Source: Kordia sp. SMS9
GTDB lineage: Bacteria; Bacteroidota; Bacteroidia; Flavobacteriales; Flavobacteriaceae
Length of the DNA stretch: 64,000 nt
Direction: 5' to 3'
NCBI RefSeq assembly: GCF_003352465.1
Contig: NZ_CP031153.1
Span: 2,284,465-2,348,464, forward strand
Below are positions 9,083-17,692 of the stretch, piece after piece. The notes under the pieces were generated by a model. The model ran no database searches. It saw only the letters and a list, made by a program, of their open reading frames with translations, and was not told the origin of the DNA. The stretch's first letter is position 1. The number at the start of each line of letters is the position of its first letter. The translations under genes were made by a program, and so were the position numbers.

Positions 9083-12000
9083 TTAAACTTCAAAACCATA
9101 TGTGTCTTTTAGATATTTTATGACTTCTGGAGTTGGCTTTTCTCCATATGAACTAGCGACAACAGCTCCATAATTTTCTAAGTCGATTGTACCATCGCCT
9201 TGTATTGCTTTCAAAAACGCCTCTTCCATTTCATTTTCTACATATACAAAATAATATGCCCACCTTCCAGTAGTATCTTTTGCTTTGAGTTTATGTATAA
9301 GATGTCCTTTTCTTTTTATGTGTAAGTTGTTAATTTTTTTAAGAAGAATATTCATTTGTGTTCCTTTTAAACTACTCATGCTTTTAGAATATTTTCGTTC
9401 TTCTTTTAGCAGATTTATATCAATTCCAGAAATTACAATATTATTAATATAGTTTAATCTATCGGTTGTATTAAAATATAATAAGCAGACTAATAAGTAA
9501 AGTTGAACTTCTTCAGAAAGATTTTCACCCTCGTTGTTCAAAAAATCACTTAGTAATTTATATGCTTCTGGAATCCTACTTTTGGCAAGTCGAATTATAA
9601 TTTCTAAGCGTAGTTTATCTGTAGTTTTACTATCAGCTAAAATTTCCTTAATATTTTTCTTCATGTCGGAATTCCAAACATCTATTTTTATGAATAATGA
9701 TGTAAGTTTCCTTTTGTATAAGTTTGGTAGTGTAGGCTTTTTATAGAGCTTTAGTAGATTTTGTTCATTTTCTTTTTGTATTAGTTTTGTTGGAGAATTA
9801 TATTGAAAGTCTGTTCTGAAGCCTTGGGGAGCTTCTGCAAACCATGATAAAATTTCAAAATCTTTATATATGGTTTTGTACAATACTCCAATTGTAAGGC
9901 ATAAGGAATCAAAGACAGTTTTATTTTGTGTTTTTTTTAATAATATATTTATAAGTATAGCTCCATATTGTTTGCGAATTTCTGTTGTTTTTGCAGTGTT
10001 CGTAATCACTTTTACAATCCAACGAAAAGCAGATGAACCAGCTAGTACATAAGAATTTGAGGTAGATTGTATGAGTTCTATTAAACGGATTAATATATCG
10101 GGATGATTCCCTATGGTATTGTATTTTGGAGTCCAACAACTATGTATTATCATAAAACAACTGTAAATTACCTTTGTAGGCTCAGGAGATTTTAGATAAT
10201 CTGATACAACGTTTACAAACCTTTCTTCGTCTAAAATACGAATGCTACCAATAGGATATATTTCATTTTTTGCAGCTATTGACTTTTTCTTGATTGTACT
10301 TTTCAATTCATCGGAACCAATAAAAATGTCGATAAGTGAAGCCCAATAAAATCTTGTATTTTTTGTAATTGGAGTATTGATATGGATTTCTTGAAGGTAT
10401 TCTGACCAGCCATCAAACGGCATATTTTTATGAAAACAAAACGTAATAATGTTTCTGTATACTTCGTCACTTTGATTTTCATTAAGCAATAGACAGTTAG
10501 CACATATTGTAGCTCTTATCTTTGCAAGTTGATTAAATTTATTATTGATTGACTGAGATGGCATTTCTGAGATCAAAGTATGAAACAATATCTCTAAAAC
10601 ATTCGCTTTGTTTGAAAATTTGAATTTGTCACCTATGATTAGTTGAAAAATGTCGGCAGATAAATTAGATTTATTGTGCAGACTACTTTCCTCTCTCCAC
10701 ATATTTGTCAAACGCGCTAAAACACTATCAGGAAAGCGAGAAACAACTTCTTGTAAGAGTTGGTTTTGATCACTTTTTGTTAAGTAATTTGTAAGTCCTG
10801 CATAAATTATCTCAAAAGCAAAAAGATCTGGTTCTAAGGCTGGAATATAATCATTCAGATATTCTTTAGACCTAGAGAATAATTCTGAAAGTTTACTTAT
10901 GTTATTTGTTGTTGGTGCAATTTTAGCTCTTTCAAAATCAGTTATAGTACCAGCTAAAGCGGTCGTAATTAGAAGACGTATTCCATCATTTCCAAATAAA
11001 ATAGCTGCTTTTTTTAGCTTGTCATCTGCATAACTAGCTAATTTATTTCTCCAATCTTTTCTGTATTTTCCTGCTAAAGCAATAAATGCAGGTCTGCCAT
11101 CACATTGCTCAATCAATTTTTCTTTGTCAGATACTGTAATGCTTTCAATAGACGCAACTGAAGTCAAATCAAATAACCTACTTTTTTCTTCATTATCAGC
11201 TATCGGATGTATTTTTAGACCTAGTATTTTCCTTTTATTCGTGTATGGATCTATATATAACTTATGGGTTAACTTTTCTAAAACTTTATTAATTGATGAA
11301 TTTATAGAATTTGGTTGAAGATTGACATGTGATACGAGAAGAATCTTTATCTGTACCTCTCTTTCCTTCCATTCCGAATAAATATTGTATAAAAACTCCC
11401 AAATATATGAATCATGACTCCATACATTATCAATTACAAGTGCCGTGTTTTTATCAGGAATATATTCGGTAATTTTTTGAAGTTGATTTGGTATATATTC
11501 CACAAAACCAGTAGCCCAATCTTTTTCTTTTTCTAATTCTTTTAACCATTCTATTGCCAATCTTGATTTTCCAACACCGTGTCCTCCATGAATTGTATAC
11601 CATACCATATTTTTATCTGTAGCTACTTTAGGAAATGCAAAGTCTCGTAATGAATCTAATTCTTTTTTTCGTCCTACAAGTTCAACTAAATTAAAGAAGT
11701 CGCTCCATGCATTTACATCATAGGTAAGTGTAGTAAGGTAGTGGCTTAGTGAGTTTTCAGAAGGAAAAGCTTTCTGAGTAAGCTTCAGTTTTTCTGCGGC
11801 ATTATTGTTTTTCTGTGGTATTAATGATTGAATAAAACGGGTTAAATCTTCATATTTCTCACCGTATGAAACAACTTTTATATGTTCCTCAACTTTGTGT
11901 TCAGTGCGATAATTAGTAACTTCTGAAGCTATAGCCAAGCGATAATGCTTGACTCTAGGATTTTTAAATATTGTACTAGCCCATTGCCTAAAATTTTCAA

Positions 12001-12658
12001 AATTAGGATCTGCAATACCTTCACCAACTCCAATGAAAATAATAGTTTTTAGCGACCAAATTGCTTTGAGGAATGTTTGAATTTTAGGATCATTCACTAC
12101 TTTTGAATAGGACTCTAGTCCCATAATTACTGACTCTGGTTTGTCAAAATACCCATGAAGGTGAATAATATGATTCTTAAAGTAATCGGTTTGTTGTTTT
12201 AAGATAGAACCGATATTTTCAGAATCTCTCCAAGTAGCGTGATTGTATCCTGATACTTTTTCAAGTAGGTAGTCATAATTAGTGGTGATGATTGGGGCAT
12301 TCAAATTAAGAATTGCTTTAATTAGCAAATCATCTTTGACTTTTAGATCGCCAAGAGCAGCATTAAGCCAACTAGAAAATAGATCATGCCGTTTAAGAAT
12401 GCGTTCAATTTTTGAAGCAACAGCTAACAAATCATCAATATCGTCAGACTCTAATTCAGCAAGGATTCTTATACTCCATTCATAGTCATATTTCCCCGCT
12501 ATTTCTTCAATAATATAATCAATACTGTGTAAAAAAAGACCTTTCCAGCTGGTGACACTATTTCCTTTGGTAGTCGCAATTGATACTCCAGCACCAATAA
12601 AGATCACAACTTCATTTTTTTCAATAGCAGTTTGTAATTCATGTAGGGTATATACCAT
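9083..12658 (-). CDS. SIR2-STAND NTPase, probable anti-phage NADase (Avs5-like architecture)
   Basis: 1,191 residues. Residues ~1-280 are a SIR2-type domain: GAG (22-24), TTNYD (125-129), HLHG (166-169) and a GVGEGIADPNF segment (210-220). VGRKKELDSL (328-337) opens a STAND/NACHT-like P-loop NTPase with Walker A GGHGVGKS (358-365) and Walker B ALVIDN ending near Asp410. The remaining ~700 residues are alpha-helical and repeat-like, as in STAND sensor regions, and the end carries a compact segment (GDGTIDLENYG ... YLKDTYGFEV) that looks like a separate small domain. SIR2 effectors of this kind destroy NAD+ once the sensor detects a phage component. The gene stands alone, next to a truncated gene, and appears more AT-rich than its neighbours, which fits a recently acquired defence gene. 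The exact Avs class cannot be set from sequence alone. Confidence 0.85.
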   Translation of the reverse strand: MVYTLHELQTAIEKNEVVIFIGAGVSIATTKGNSVTSWKGLFLHSIDYIIEEIAGKYDYEWSIRILAELESDDIDDLLAVASKIERILKRHDLFSSWLNAALGDLKVKDDLLIKAILNLNAPIITTNYDYLLEKVSGYNHATWRDSENIGSILKQQTDYFKNHIIHLHGYFDKPESVIMGLESYSKVVNDPKIQTFLKAIWSLKTIIFIGVGEGIADPNFENFRQWASTIFKNPRVKHYRLAIASEVTNYRTEHKVEEHIKVVSYGEKYEDLTRFIQSLIPQKNNNAAEKLKLTQKAFPSENSLSHYLTTLTYDVNAWSDFFNLVELVGRKKELDSLRDFAFPKVATDKNMVWYTIHGGHGVGKSRLAIEWLKELEKEKDWATGFVEYIPNQLQKITEYIPDKNTALVIDNVWSHDSYIWEFLYNIYSEWKEREVQIKILLVSHVNLQPNSINSSINKVLEKLTHKLYIDPYTNKRKILGLKIHPIADNEEKSRLFDLTSVASIESITVSDKEKLIEQCDGRPAFIALAGKYRKDWRNKLASYADDKLKKAAILFGNDGIRLLITTALAGTITDFERAKIAPTTNNISKLSELFSRSKEYLNDYIPALEPDLFAFEIIYAGLTNYLTKSDQNQLLQEVVSRFPDSVLARLTNMWREESSLHNKSNLSADIFQLIIGDKFKFSNKANVLEILFHTLISEMPSQSINNKFNQLAKIRATICANCLLLNENQSDEVYRNIITFCFHKNMPFDGWSEYLQEIHINTPITKNTRFYWASLIDIFIGSDELKSTIKKKSIAAKNEIYPIGSIRILDEERFVNVVSDYLKSPEPTKVIYSCFMIIHSCWTPKYNTIGNHPDILIRLIELIQSTSNSYVLAGSSAFRWIVKVITNTAKTTEIRKQYGAILINILLKKTQNKTVFDSLCLTIGVLYKTIYKDFEILSWFAEAPQGFRTDFQYNSPTKLIQKENEQNLLKLYKKPTLPNLYKRKLTSLFIKIDVWNSDMKKNIKEILADSKTTDKLRLEIIIRLAKSRIPEAYKLLSDFLNNEGENLSEEVQLYLLVCLLYFNTTDRLNYINNIVISGIDINLLKEERKYSKSMSSLKGTQMNILLKKINNLHIKRKGHLIHKLKAKDTTGRWAYYFVYVENEMEEAFLKAIQGDGTIDLENYGAVVASSYGEKPTPEVIKYLKDTYGFEV

Positions 12659-12843
12659 AATGAGATCATTTCTGGGTTCAGAAATTTAATAAACGTATAA
12701 ATGTTGTATGAAAGTTACTCCAAAATTCTCTTATAAAAAAACTTGTGTGAGCAGTATTATGAAAAAAATTAGATTATATTTTTGGAATTTTATAAGTATA
12801 AGATACTTAATTTTGATGTGATAATGTTTGTTGATTCATAAAC

Positions 12844-12880
12844 AAAAAAATCCCTACGAACGTAAGTTGGTAAGGATTTT
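12844..12880 (-). terminator. intrinsic terminator of the DUF2490 gene
   Basis: Imperfect stem (AAATCC-TAC with GTA-GGATTT) followed on the minus strand by a run of seven T, about 40 bases beyond the stop at 12921. Confidence 0.6.
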
Positions 12881-12920
12881 AAAATTTGTAGGTGTCTATA
12901 TTTCTCGTTGAAAATTTAAT

Positions 12921-13619
12921 TTAAAATGTGTGATGCACACTAAACTGGAGTTGCCCTTTTTGCCAGTTGTTAGTAGTTTGTTCCATCCAACCGAGTTGCA
13001 CTCTGAGTTTATTGCTAATGGCATATCCCAATCCTAAATATGTACGATTTCGATCAAAAAATTGCACGCTTCTTCCGTCTCCAATGTCACGTTGTCCATT
13101 TAGGAAAATTTCATTGTAAAAGGCAAAATAGTAGGTGTTTTTAACGAGTTTCGTATTGTTAAAAGGAACATTGATAAAGAGATTGTAACGGTAGCGCGTT
13201 CTAAAATCTTGATCTTCTACCCAACGTTGCTCATAACGAAAACGATGCGTTAATAACACTCTTTTTAAGATGGTATTGGAAATTAGAGCTTCTTGATAGA
13301 TACGATTTTCTGAAATAGGATTGTCAATATCGTTGCCAAATTGTCCTGTCGTAATATTGGCAAATCCGAAGGTGAATTTTACACCAGCATCTTTTGGCGT
13401 ATACGTTATTCCTGAACGTAACAGTAATTGTTCTCGATCTCCAAGACCGCGCCAATCACGATATTGAAAGTCTCCTTGAATTCCCCAATTGGATTCTTTA
13501 AAATTTGCACTGTAAAAATACATGTACCAAGCGCCTAATTGATCTTCATCAGGTGATTGCGCATGACTAGTTCCTAAAAAAGTAACGAGAAGCGTAAGTA
13601 GTAGCAGTATTTTTTTCAT
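12921..13619 (-). CDS. DUF2490 family outer membrane protein
   Basis: 232 residues with a signal peptide ending SHAQS (residue 21-22), then alternating aromatic/polar strands (GIQGDFQYRDW, HRFRYEQRWV, RLQLGWMEQT analogues) and a terminal aromatic residue (SVHHTF), typical of a 10-12 strand outer membrane barrel. The pattern LGAWYMYFYSANF followed by QYRDWR and a late RVQLGWMEQ matches the DUF2490 family, common in Bacteroidota and of unknown function. It is monocistronic, with its own terminator and a 550-base upstream region. Confidence 0.85.
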   Translation of the reverse strand: MKKILLLLTLLVTFLGTSHAQSPDEDQLGAWYMYFYSANFKESNWGIQGDFQYRDWRGLGDREQLLLRSGITYTPKDAGVKFTFGFANITTGQFGNDIDNPISENRIYQEALISNTILKRVLLTHRFRYEQRWVEDQDFRTRYRYNLFINVPFNNTKLVKNTYYFAFYNEIFLNGQRDIGDGRSVQFFDRNRTYLGLGYAISNKLRVQLGWMEQTTNNWQKGQLQFSVHHTF

Positions 13620-14173
13620 AATGGTTGTTTGTTGATGATATTCGCCGTAAAAATAAGCAAATATTATATAGGAAAAATTTACGCGAGTGTAAGTATTGTT
13701 TTTAATTTTCTGGCAACTGTTCCATAATTTGATAGGTGCTGAAGTTTAAAAAAGTTGAGCTGCTATTTTTACATTTTATTCCAAGGATATTTTTCTTTTT
13801 TCATAATTACGAATATGGACTGGTTCGTAGGATAACGTATTTTATACAAGGTTGTTTTTGTTTGTGAAGTTGTATGAATCAAATTTCAAGATTAAAATGA
13901 CAGTATCAACTCCAAATGCTATTGAGTCTAAACTGTCTAAAACTTCATTCATACTTCAGTATGCGTCATTCACATCATATTTTTAAGCGTTGACTACATT
14001 TTATTATAGAAAAATGTTTTATTTATAAATATTAGATTCATTTAAAGAAAATTCTTCTTTAATGATGAGATTGTATTCTTATTTTTTTAGAAGATATATC
14101 TTTAAGATGTAAAACTGTCATTCATTATACTTGAATTAGATTATCATTATTTAGACTTTTCAAAACCTACCAA
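13620..14173. other. non-coding stretch between divergent genes
   Basis: About 550 bases between the DUF2490 gene and the LytTR regulator, which point away from each other, so it must contain both promoters. It is very AT-rich with stops in all frames. I could not pick out a convincing TTG/TAnnTTTG promoter pair or a strong palindrome. Confidence 0.5.
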
Positions 14174-14920
14174 ATGCGTACAATCAATGTCTTTCTAGTT
14201 AAAGAAAAAGATGAGAAAGTAACAATATTAAAAAAGCTATTAGACTCGCATTCATATCATGTAATTGGAATCGCTAATAGCTATCAAGAAGCACTACTAC
14301 TGTATCCGAGATTTCTGGTAGATATTATCATTACAGATATTATGCTTAACGGAAAACCTGATGGAATAGCTTTTATTGAAAACCTTTTATTTTCAAAGGA
14401 AAAATTATGTCCCTTTATTTACTTAACAGGTTTTGAAAACCGACATTTATACCAACGTGCCAAGCTTACAAAACCTTTTGCTATTTTGCATAAACCTTTC
14501 AATGAAATTGCTATGCTTTACACATTGGAGAATGTTATTGAAAAATTACAAACACGCACGGATGATCATCTAAAAAGTTATCTCACCTCAAAAATAGATG
14601 AACATAGTTTCTTTATCAAGAAGAAAAATACATTGCATAAGGTATTGCTAAAAAATATCATTTATATAGAAGTAGAAAATCGGTATTGTAACATTGTAAC
14701 GCAAAAGGAAAAGTTTGTCGTACTCATTTCATTGGGTAAGATAAAAGAGTTTCTAGATGCATCAGTATTTCTACAAATCCATCGTAAATATATCATCAAT
14801 AGTTCGGCTATCGAACAAATTATTCCGAAAGATAATTTAATCATCCTAAAAGGAAATCATAGTGTTACGCTAGGTGTTAAGTACAAAACAATCCTTAGAC
14901 AATTGGTTATTATAAAGTAA
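14174..14920 (+). CDS. LytTR-family response regulator
   Basis: 248 residues: a receiver domain (1-120) with phospho-acceptor Asp55 in IIITDIMLNG, Thr85 and Lys107 (HKPF), and a C-terminal LytTR DNA-binding domain (about 145-248, with IIYIEVENRYCNI and FLQIHRKYIINSSAIEQI). The N-terminal acidic pocket is atypical: KEKDE replaces the usual xxEDE. No histidine kinase gene adjoins it, so its partner is elsewhere. It precedes the PatA/PatG-type protease by 183 bases on the same strand. LytTR regulators commonly control peptide and bacteriocin loci, so control of the downstream peptide genes is plausible but inferred. Confidence 0.9.
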   Translation: MRTINVFLVKEKDEKVTILKKLLDSHSYHVIGIANSYQEALLLYPRFLVDIIITDIMLNGKPDGIAFIENLLFSKEKLCPFIYLTGFENRHLYQRAKLTKPFAILHKPFNEIAMLYTLENVIEKLQTRTDDHLKSYLTSKIDEHSFFIKKKNTLHKVLLKNIIYIEVENRYCNIVTQKEKFVVLISLGKIKEFLDASVFLQIHRKYIINSSAIEQIIPKDNLIILKGNHSVTLGVKYKTILRQLVIIK

Positions 14921-15059
14921 GATATATCTTGAAAAAGTGGTTTTTTAGTTCACTACAGTAAAAAGTGAATTGGCAACATAAAAAGGAACTATTGGCATCA
15001 TTTTTTCCATCTGCTGTTTCGTTCATTCATAGTTTAGTATAAGAAAATTAATAAATGTA

Positions 15060-15081
15060 AAGAGTTAAAGTACTCTTTTTT
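15060..15081 (+). terminator. weak hairpin with U-run ahead of the protease gene
   Basis: AAGAGT ... ACTCTT stem of 6 bp followed by T residues, 22 bases before the protease ATG. It may end the LytTR transcript or attenuate the protease gene. Confidence 0.35.
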
Positions 15082-15103
15082 AATTAAGATTTTAAAGCTA
15101 AAA

Positions 15104-17260
15104 ATGAATAACTCATCTAACATTATCACCATGCTTCCAGGAATTGAAGCACTCTGGAAAAATACCAAAGGCGATCCTACTATTAAAATTGCAGTTTTAG
15201 ATGGTCCTGTCGATTTACAACACCCAACTTTAAAAGAAACTCATATCCGATCATTGGATGTCCCTACACGCAAAAATGTACGCTCTACACATGGAACGTT
15301 TGTGAGCAGTTTAATTTTTGCGAATCATAACAGTGGTATTTTAGGCATAGCTCCAAATTGTTCAGGTTTGGTAAAAAGTATTTATCAAGAAGATGAAAAT
15401 GGCAAGTTGCTCAGTAGTTCACAATCAGATATTGAACAAGGAATTCGTATGGCTTTGGAGCATGATGCAGATATCATCAACATTAGTGGTGGAGAAAAAT
15501 TAAATAAAGGTGATAACATCATTTCTTCCTTAGCAGCAGCGTTGGAATTATGCGAAAAGAAAGGTGTGTTGGTAATTGCTGCTACAGGGAATGAAGGTAA
15601 TAATAGCATACACGTACCTGCTAATTATCCGACAGTATTGGCCGTTGGCTCTATAAAACCCGATGGAGTTGCATCTAACTTTAGCAATTGGAGTACATTA
15701 TTTCCTGAAAAAGGATTGGTTGCTCCTGGCGAAAATATCATTGGAGCTATTCCCAGTGGAGATAACCAAAAAGCAATTGCGAACGGAACTAGTTTTTCAA
15801 CGGCTTTAGTAAGCGGAATTGCTGGGCTCCTGGCAAGTCTACAAAAGAAAAAAGGGATGCCAAAAGACCTTCTGGCCATACGTCAAATTTTATTGAATAG
15901 TGTGACACCTTGTACAGTTGACGAAAATATAAACTGTGATCCAATTATGGTAGGACGCTTACATATTGGCAATGCCATCCAACATATCTTAAAAGCAGGT
16001 ATAAAACCGCAAAATTTTTTAACTCTAAATAATACAAACATGCAAAACGAACCAGAAGTAATGCCGTTATCGGCAAACAATGACCAAACCGATGCAGTAA
16101 TACCACAAGAAGCATCGACACCAGTGGCAGAAGTTACGCCATCAGAAACAGCAATGCCTGTAGCTACGCCAACAGTAACTACGGCAGCTACTGCAGAAGT
16201 AGCACCTTCCGCTTGTGGGTGTGCAGGAAATGTAACACCATCTCAAGCACCAACTATGTATAATCCTGCTATAAATCCGGGAGGTTATCCTACTTTTAGA
16301 AATACGCAATTAGTGAATGCTATAGGGCAACCGTCTTATGATTTTGGGACACAAAATAATTTAGATACGTTTAGAGCATTAATGAAAACGTGGTATGACA
16401 ATCTTCCTAAAGAATTACAAGATGAACTGACTGATTCTCCTCACGACCATAAAGCGATGGCAGCATTTTTATTGTTCAAAGAAGGAGGAAGTTACCAAAA
16501 TATCTTTATGTCAAGTCAATTAATTTGGTTGTTGAATATCAACTCAACACCAATATATTCAATTAGTCCAAGACTTTCGACTTTCAGTGATCCAATTTAT
16601 TTGTTTATGGCTCAATTTCTAGGAGACAATACAGAAATTAATCATGATAAATATTCGCAGCATACAGCTAATTTAAGGACTTCAGAAATATCACTAGATG
16701 AAATTTTTGGAAAAGAAGAAGAAGAAGAAAAAAGCAAAAAGAAACCTGATGTGATGCGAATGGTATTGCCTGGGTTTGTTTCAGGAGAATCAAAGTTAAT
16801 GAACGGGAATTATGTGGAGGCTGTTACACCAGTTGCTTATGGACTAAGAGACTGGACCTTAGAAGCCTTGCTGAAATCTATGGAAATTAATAACTCTGAA
16901 TTTAAAGAGCAATTAATTTCAGTTTTAAATCGTTTGTATGTGACTACGCTGAACAGAGGAAAAACGCCAGAAGATCGTGCCTTAAATTATTCGTTATACA
17001 ATATTTTAGAACTATCAGATATTGTGAAGGAAGCAACTAAGAAAAAACTTCAATTGAGCAGTCACAGAGTATTACCTTCAAAAATAGAAAGACAAAATTC
17101 AATTGTAAGAGAAGTACAATTAACATTCTTTGATCCAGAAAATACTAATAAAGCATCCACTACATATTCAATGCAAGTAGATGTAAGTGGTGTAACGCCA
17201 ATCATTATTGGTGACAGAGAAGAATGGTATGCTCCAGTAAGTGTAACTATTGCAAGCTAA
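15104..17260 (+). CDS. PatA/PatG family (cyanobactin maturation-type) S8 serine protease
   Basis: 718 residues, no signal peptide, so cytoplasmic. The N-terminal subtilisin domain has the full triad: Asp33 (KIAVLDG), His63 (STHGT), Ser230 (NGTSFST), plus oxyanion Asn163 (ATGNEG). A Thr/Pro/Ala-rich linker (about 315-370) leads to a CGC motif (371-373). Then AIGQPSYDFGTQNNLDTFR (406-424) and SQLIWLLNINSTPIYSI (471-487) match the middle domain shared by PatA/PatG-like proteins, and LNRLYVTTLNRGKTPEDRAL followed by LTFFDPEN (673-680) and VDVSGVTPIIIG (692-703) match the C-terminal domain. In cyanobactin pathways PatA cuts the leader off the precursor and PatG cuts and macrocyclises the C-terminus. 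No oxidase domain is present. Two candidate precursors follow 231 bases downstream. Family is confident; which of the two roles it plays is not. Confidence 0.88.
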   Translation: MNNSSNIITMLPGIEALWKNTKGDPTIKIAVLDGPVDLQHPTLKETHIRSLDVPTRKNVRSTHGTFVSSLIFANHNSGILGIAPNCSGLVKSIYQEDENGKLLSSSQSDIEQGIRMALEHDADIINISGGEKLNKGDNIISSLAAALELCEKKGVLVIAATGNEGNNSIHVPANYPTVLAVGSIKPDGVASNFSNWSTLFPEKGLVAPGENIIGAIPSGDNQKAIANGTSFSTALVSGIAGLLASLQKKKGMPKDLLAIRQILLNSVTPCTVDENINCDPIMVGRLHIGNAIQHILKAGIKPQNFLTLNNTNMQNEPEVMPLSANNDQTDAVIPQEASTPVAEVTPSETAMPVATPTVTTAATAEVAPSACGCAGNVTPSQAPTMYNPAINPGGYPTFRNTQLVNAIGQPSYDFGTQNNLDTFRALMKTWYDNLPKELQDELTDSPHDHKAMAAFLLFKEGGSYQNIFMSSQLIWLLNINSTPIYSISPRLSTFSDPIYLFMAQFLGDNTEINHDKYSQHTANLRTSEISLDEIFGKEEEEEKSKKKPDVMRMVLPGFVSGESKLMNGNYVEAVTPVAYGLRDWTLEALLKSMEINNSEFKEQLISVLNRLYVTTLNRGKTPEDRALNYSLYNILELSDIVKEATKKKLQLSSHRVLPSKIERQNSIVREVQLTFFDPENTNKASTTYSMQVDVSGVTPIIIGDREEWYAPVSVTIAS

Positions 17261-17285
17261 TCACTTTTCTTTTTACACATAAAAA

Positions 17286-17345
17286 AAATAAATCAAGATA
17301 AGTAAGTAGTTTTCAGTACTACTTCCTAGGATTACTTTCTTGATT
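17286..17345 (+). promoter_or_regulatory. long imperfect hairpin between protease and precursor genes
   Basis: Nested pairing: AAATCAAG with CTTGATTT outside, AGTAA with TTACT, and GTAGT with ACTAC inside, 26-85 bases after the protease stop. There is no T-run directly after it, so it looks more like an mRNA processing or stabilising element than a plain terminator. Confidence 0.45.
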
Positions 17346-17440
17346 TCATATGAAAGCTTTAATAGGTTAGGCCAAAGTCATAGCACTGATTGCTTTTTTA
17401 AAAATAACATGCTTTTAACTCTCATTAAAGTGAGTCAACA

Positions 17441-17456
17441 GGGAATCAATATTCCC
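17441..17456 (+). promoter_or_regulatory. hairpin upstream of precursor 1
   Basis: GGGAAT-CAAT-ATTCCC, a perfect 6-bp stem 35 bases before the first precursor ATG. A similar GGGA...TCCC hairpin precedes precursor 2. Confidence 0.4.
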
Positions 17457-17491
17457 AACATATTTAATTATTAACATCTAATTTTTTTATT

Positions 17492-17629
17492 ATGAAATTA
17501 CCAAATCAAACAAAAGCAGTAGAACGTAAAACGTATAACCCGAACGCTGTTGCAGTAGGAGCAAATGCTTCATTCTCTTTTGGAAACTTGCTAAAAGGAG
17601 CTATTGGAGGCGCGTTAAGTTCTATTTAA
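17492..17629 (+). CDS. candidate cyanobactin-like RiPP precursor peptide 1
   Basis: 45 residues. Leader: MKLPNQTKAVERKTYN (1-16), then PNAVAV and GANAS (23-27); the remainder is FSFGNLLKGAIGGALSSI (28-45), a small, Gly/Ala/Leu-rich amphipathic segment. LPNQTKAVER aligns with the LPxQxxPVxR block that opens cyanobactin leaders, and GANAS resembles the GLEAS/GVDAS site where PatA cuts. Unlike cyanobactins there is one core and no C-terminal AYDG-like recognition tail. A second gene with an identical 16-residue start lies 63 bases downstream, and a PatA/PatG-type protease is upstream. Being a real gene is supported by the conservation between the two copies: the two base changes within the first 16 codons are both synonymous. 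The product structure is unknown. Confidence 0.8.
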   Translation: MKLPNQTKAVERKTYNPNAVAVGANASFSFGNLLKGAIGGALSSI

Positions 17630-17647
17630 TTTTTAAACACAAATCTT

Positions 17648-17670
17648 GGATAGGGATTATTTCCCTATTC
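17648..17670 (+). promoter_or_regulatory. hairpin upstream of precursor 2
   Basis: GGATAGGGA pairs with TTCCCTATTC around a TTAT loop, 22 bases before the second precursor ATG. It has no immediate T-run. Confidence 0.4.
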
Positions 17671-17692
17671 AAGGTTCTAATATTTTTTTATT

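Noticed and set aside
12768..12830. Short plus-strand reading MKKIRLYFWNFISIRYLILM.
   Set aside because: Only 20 codons, in an AT-rich gap, with no neighbours or conservation to support it.
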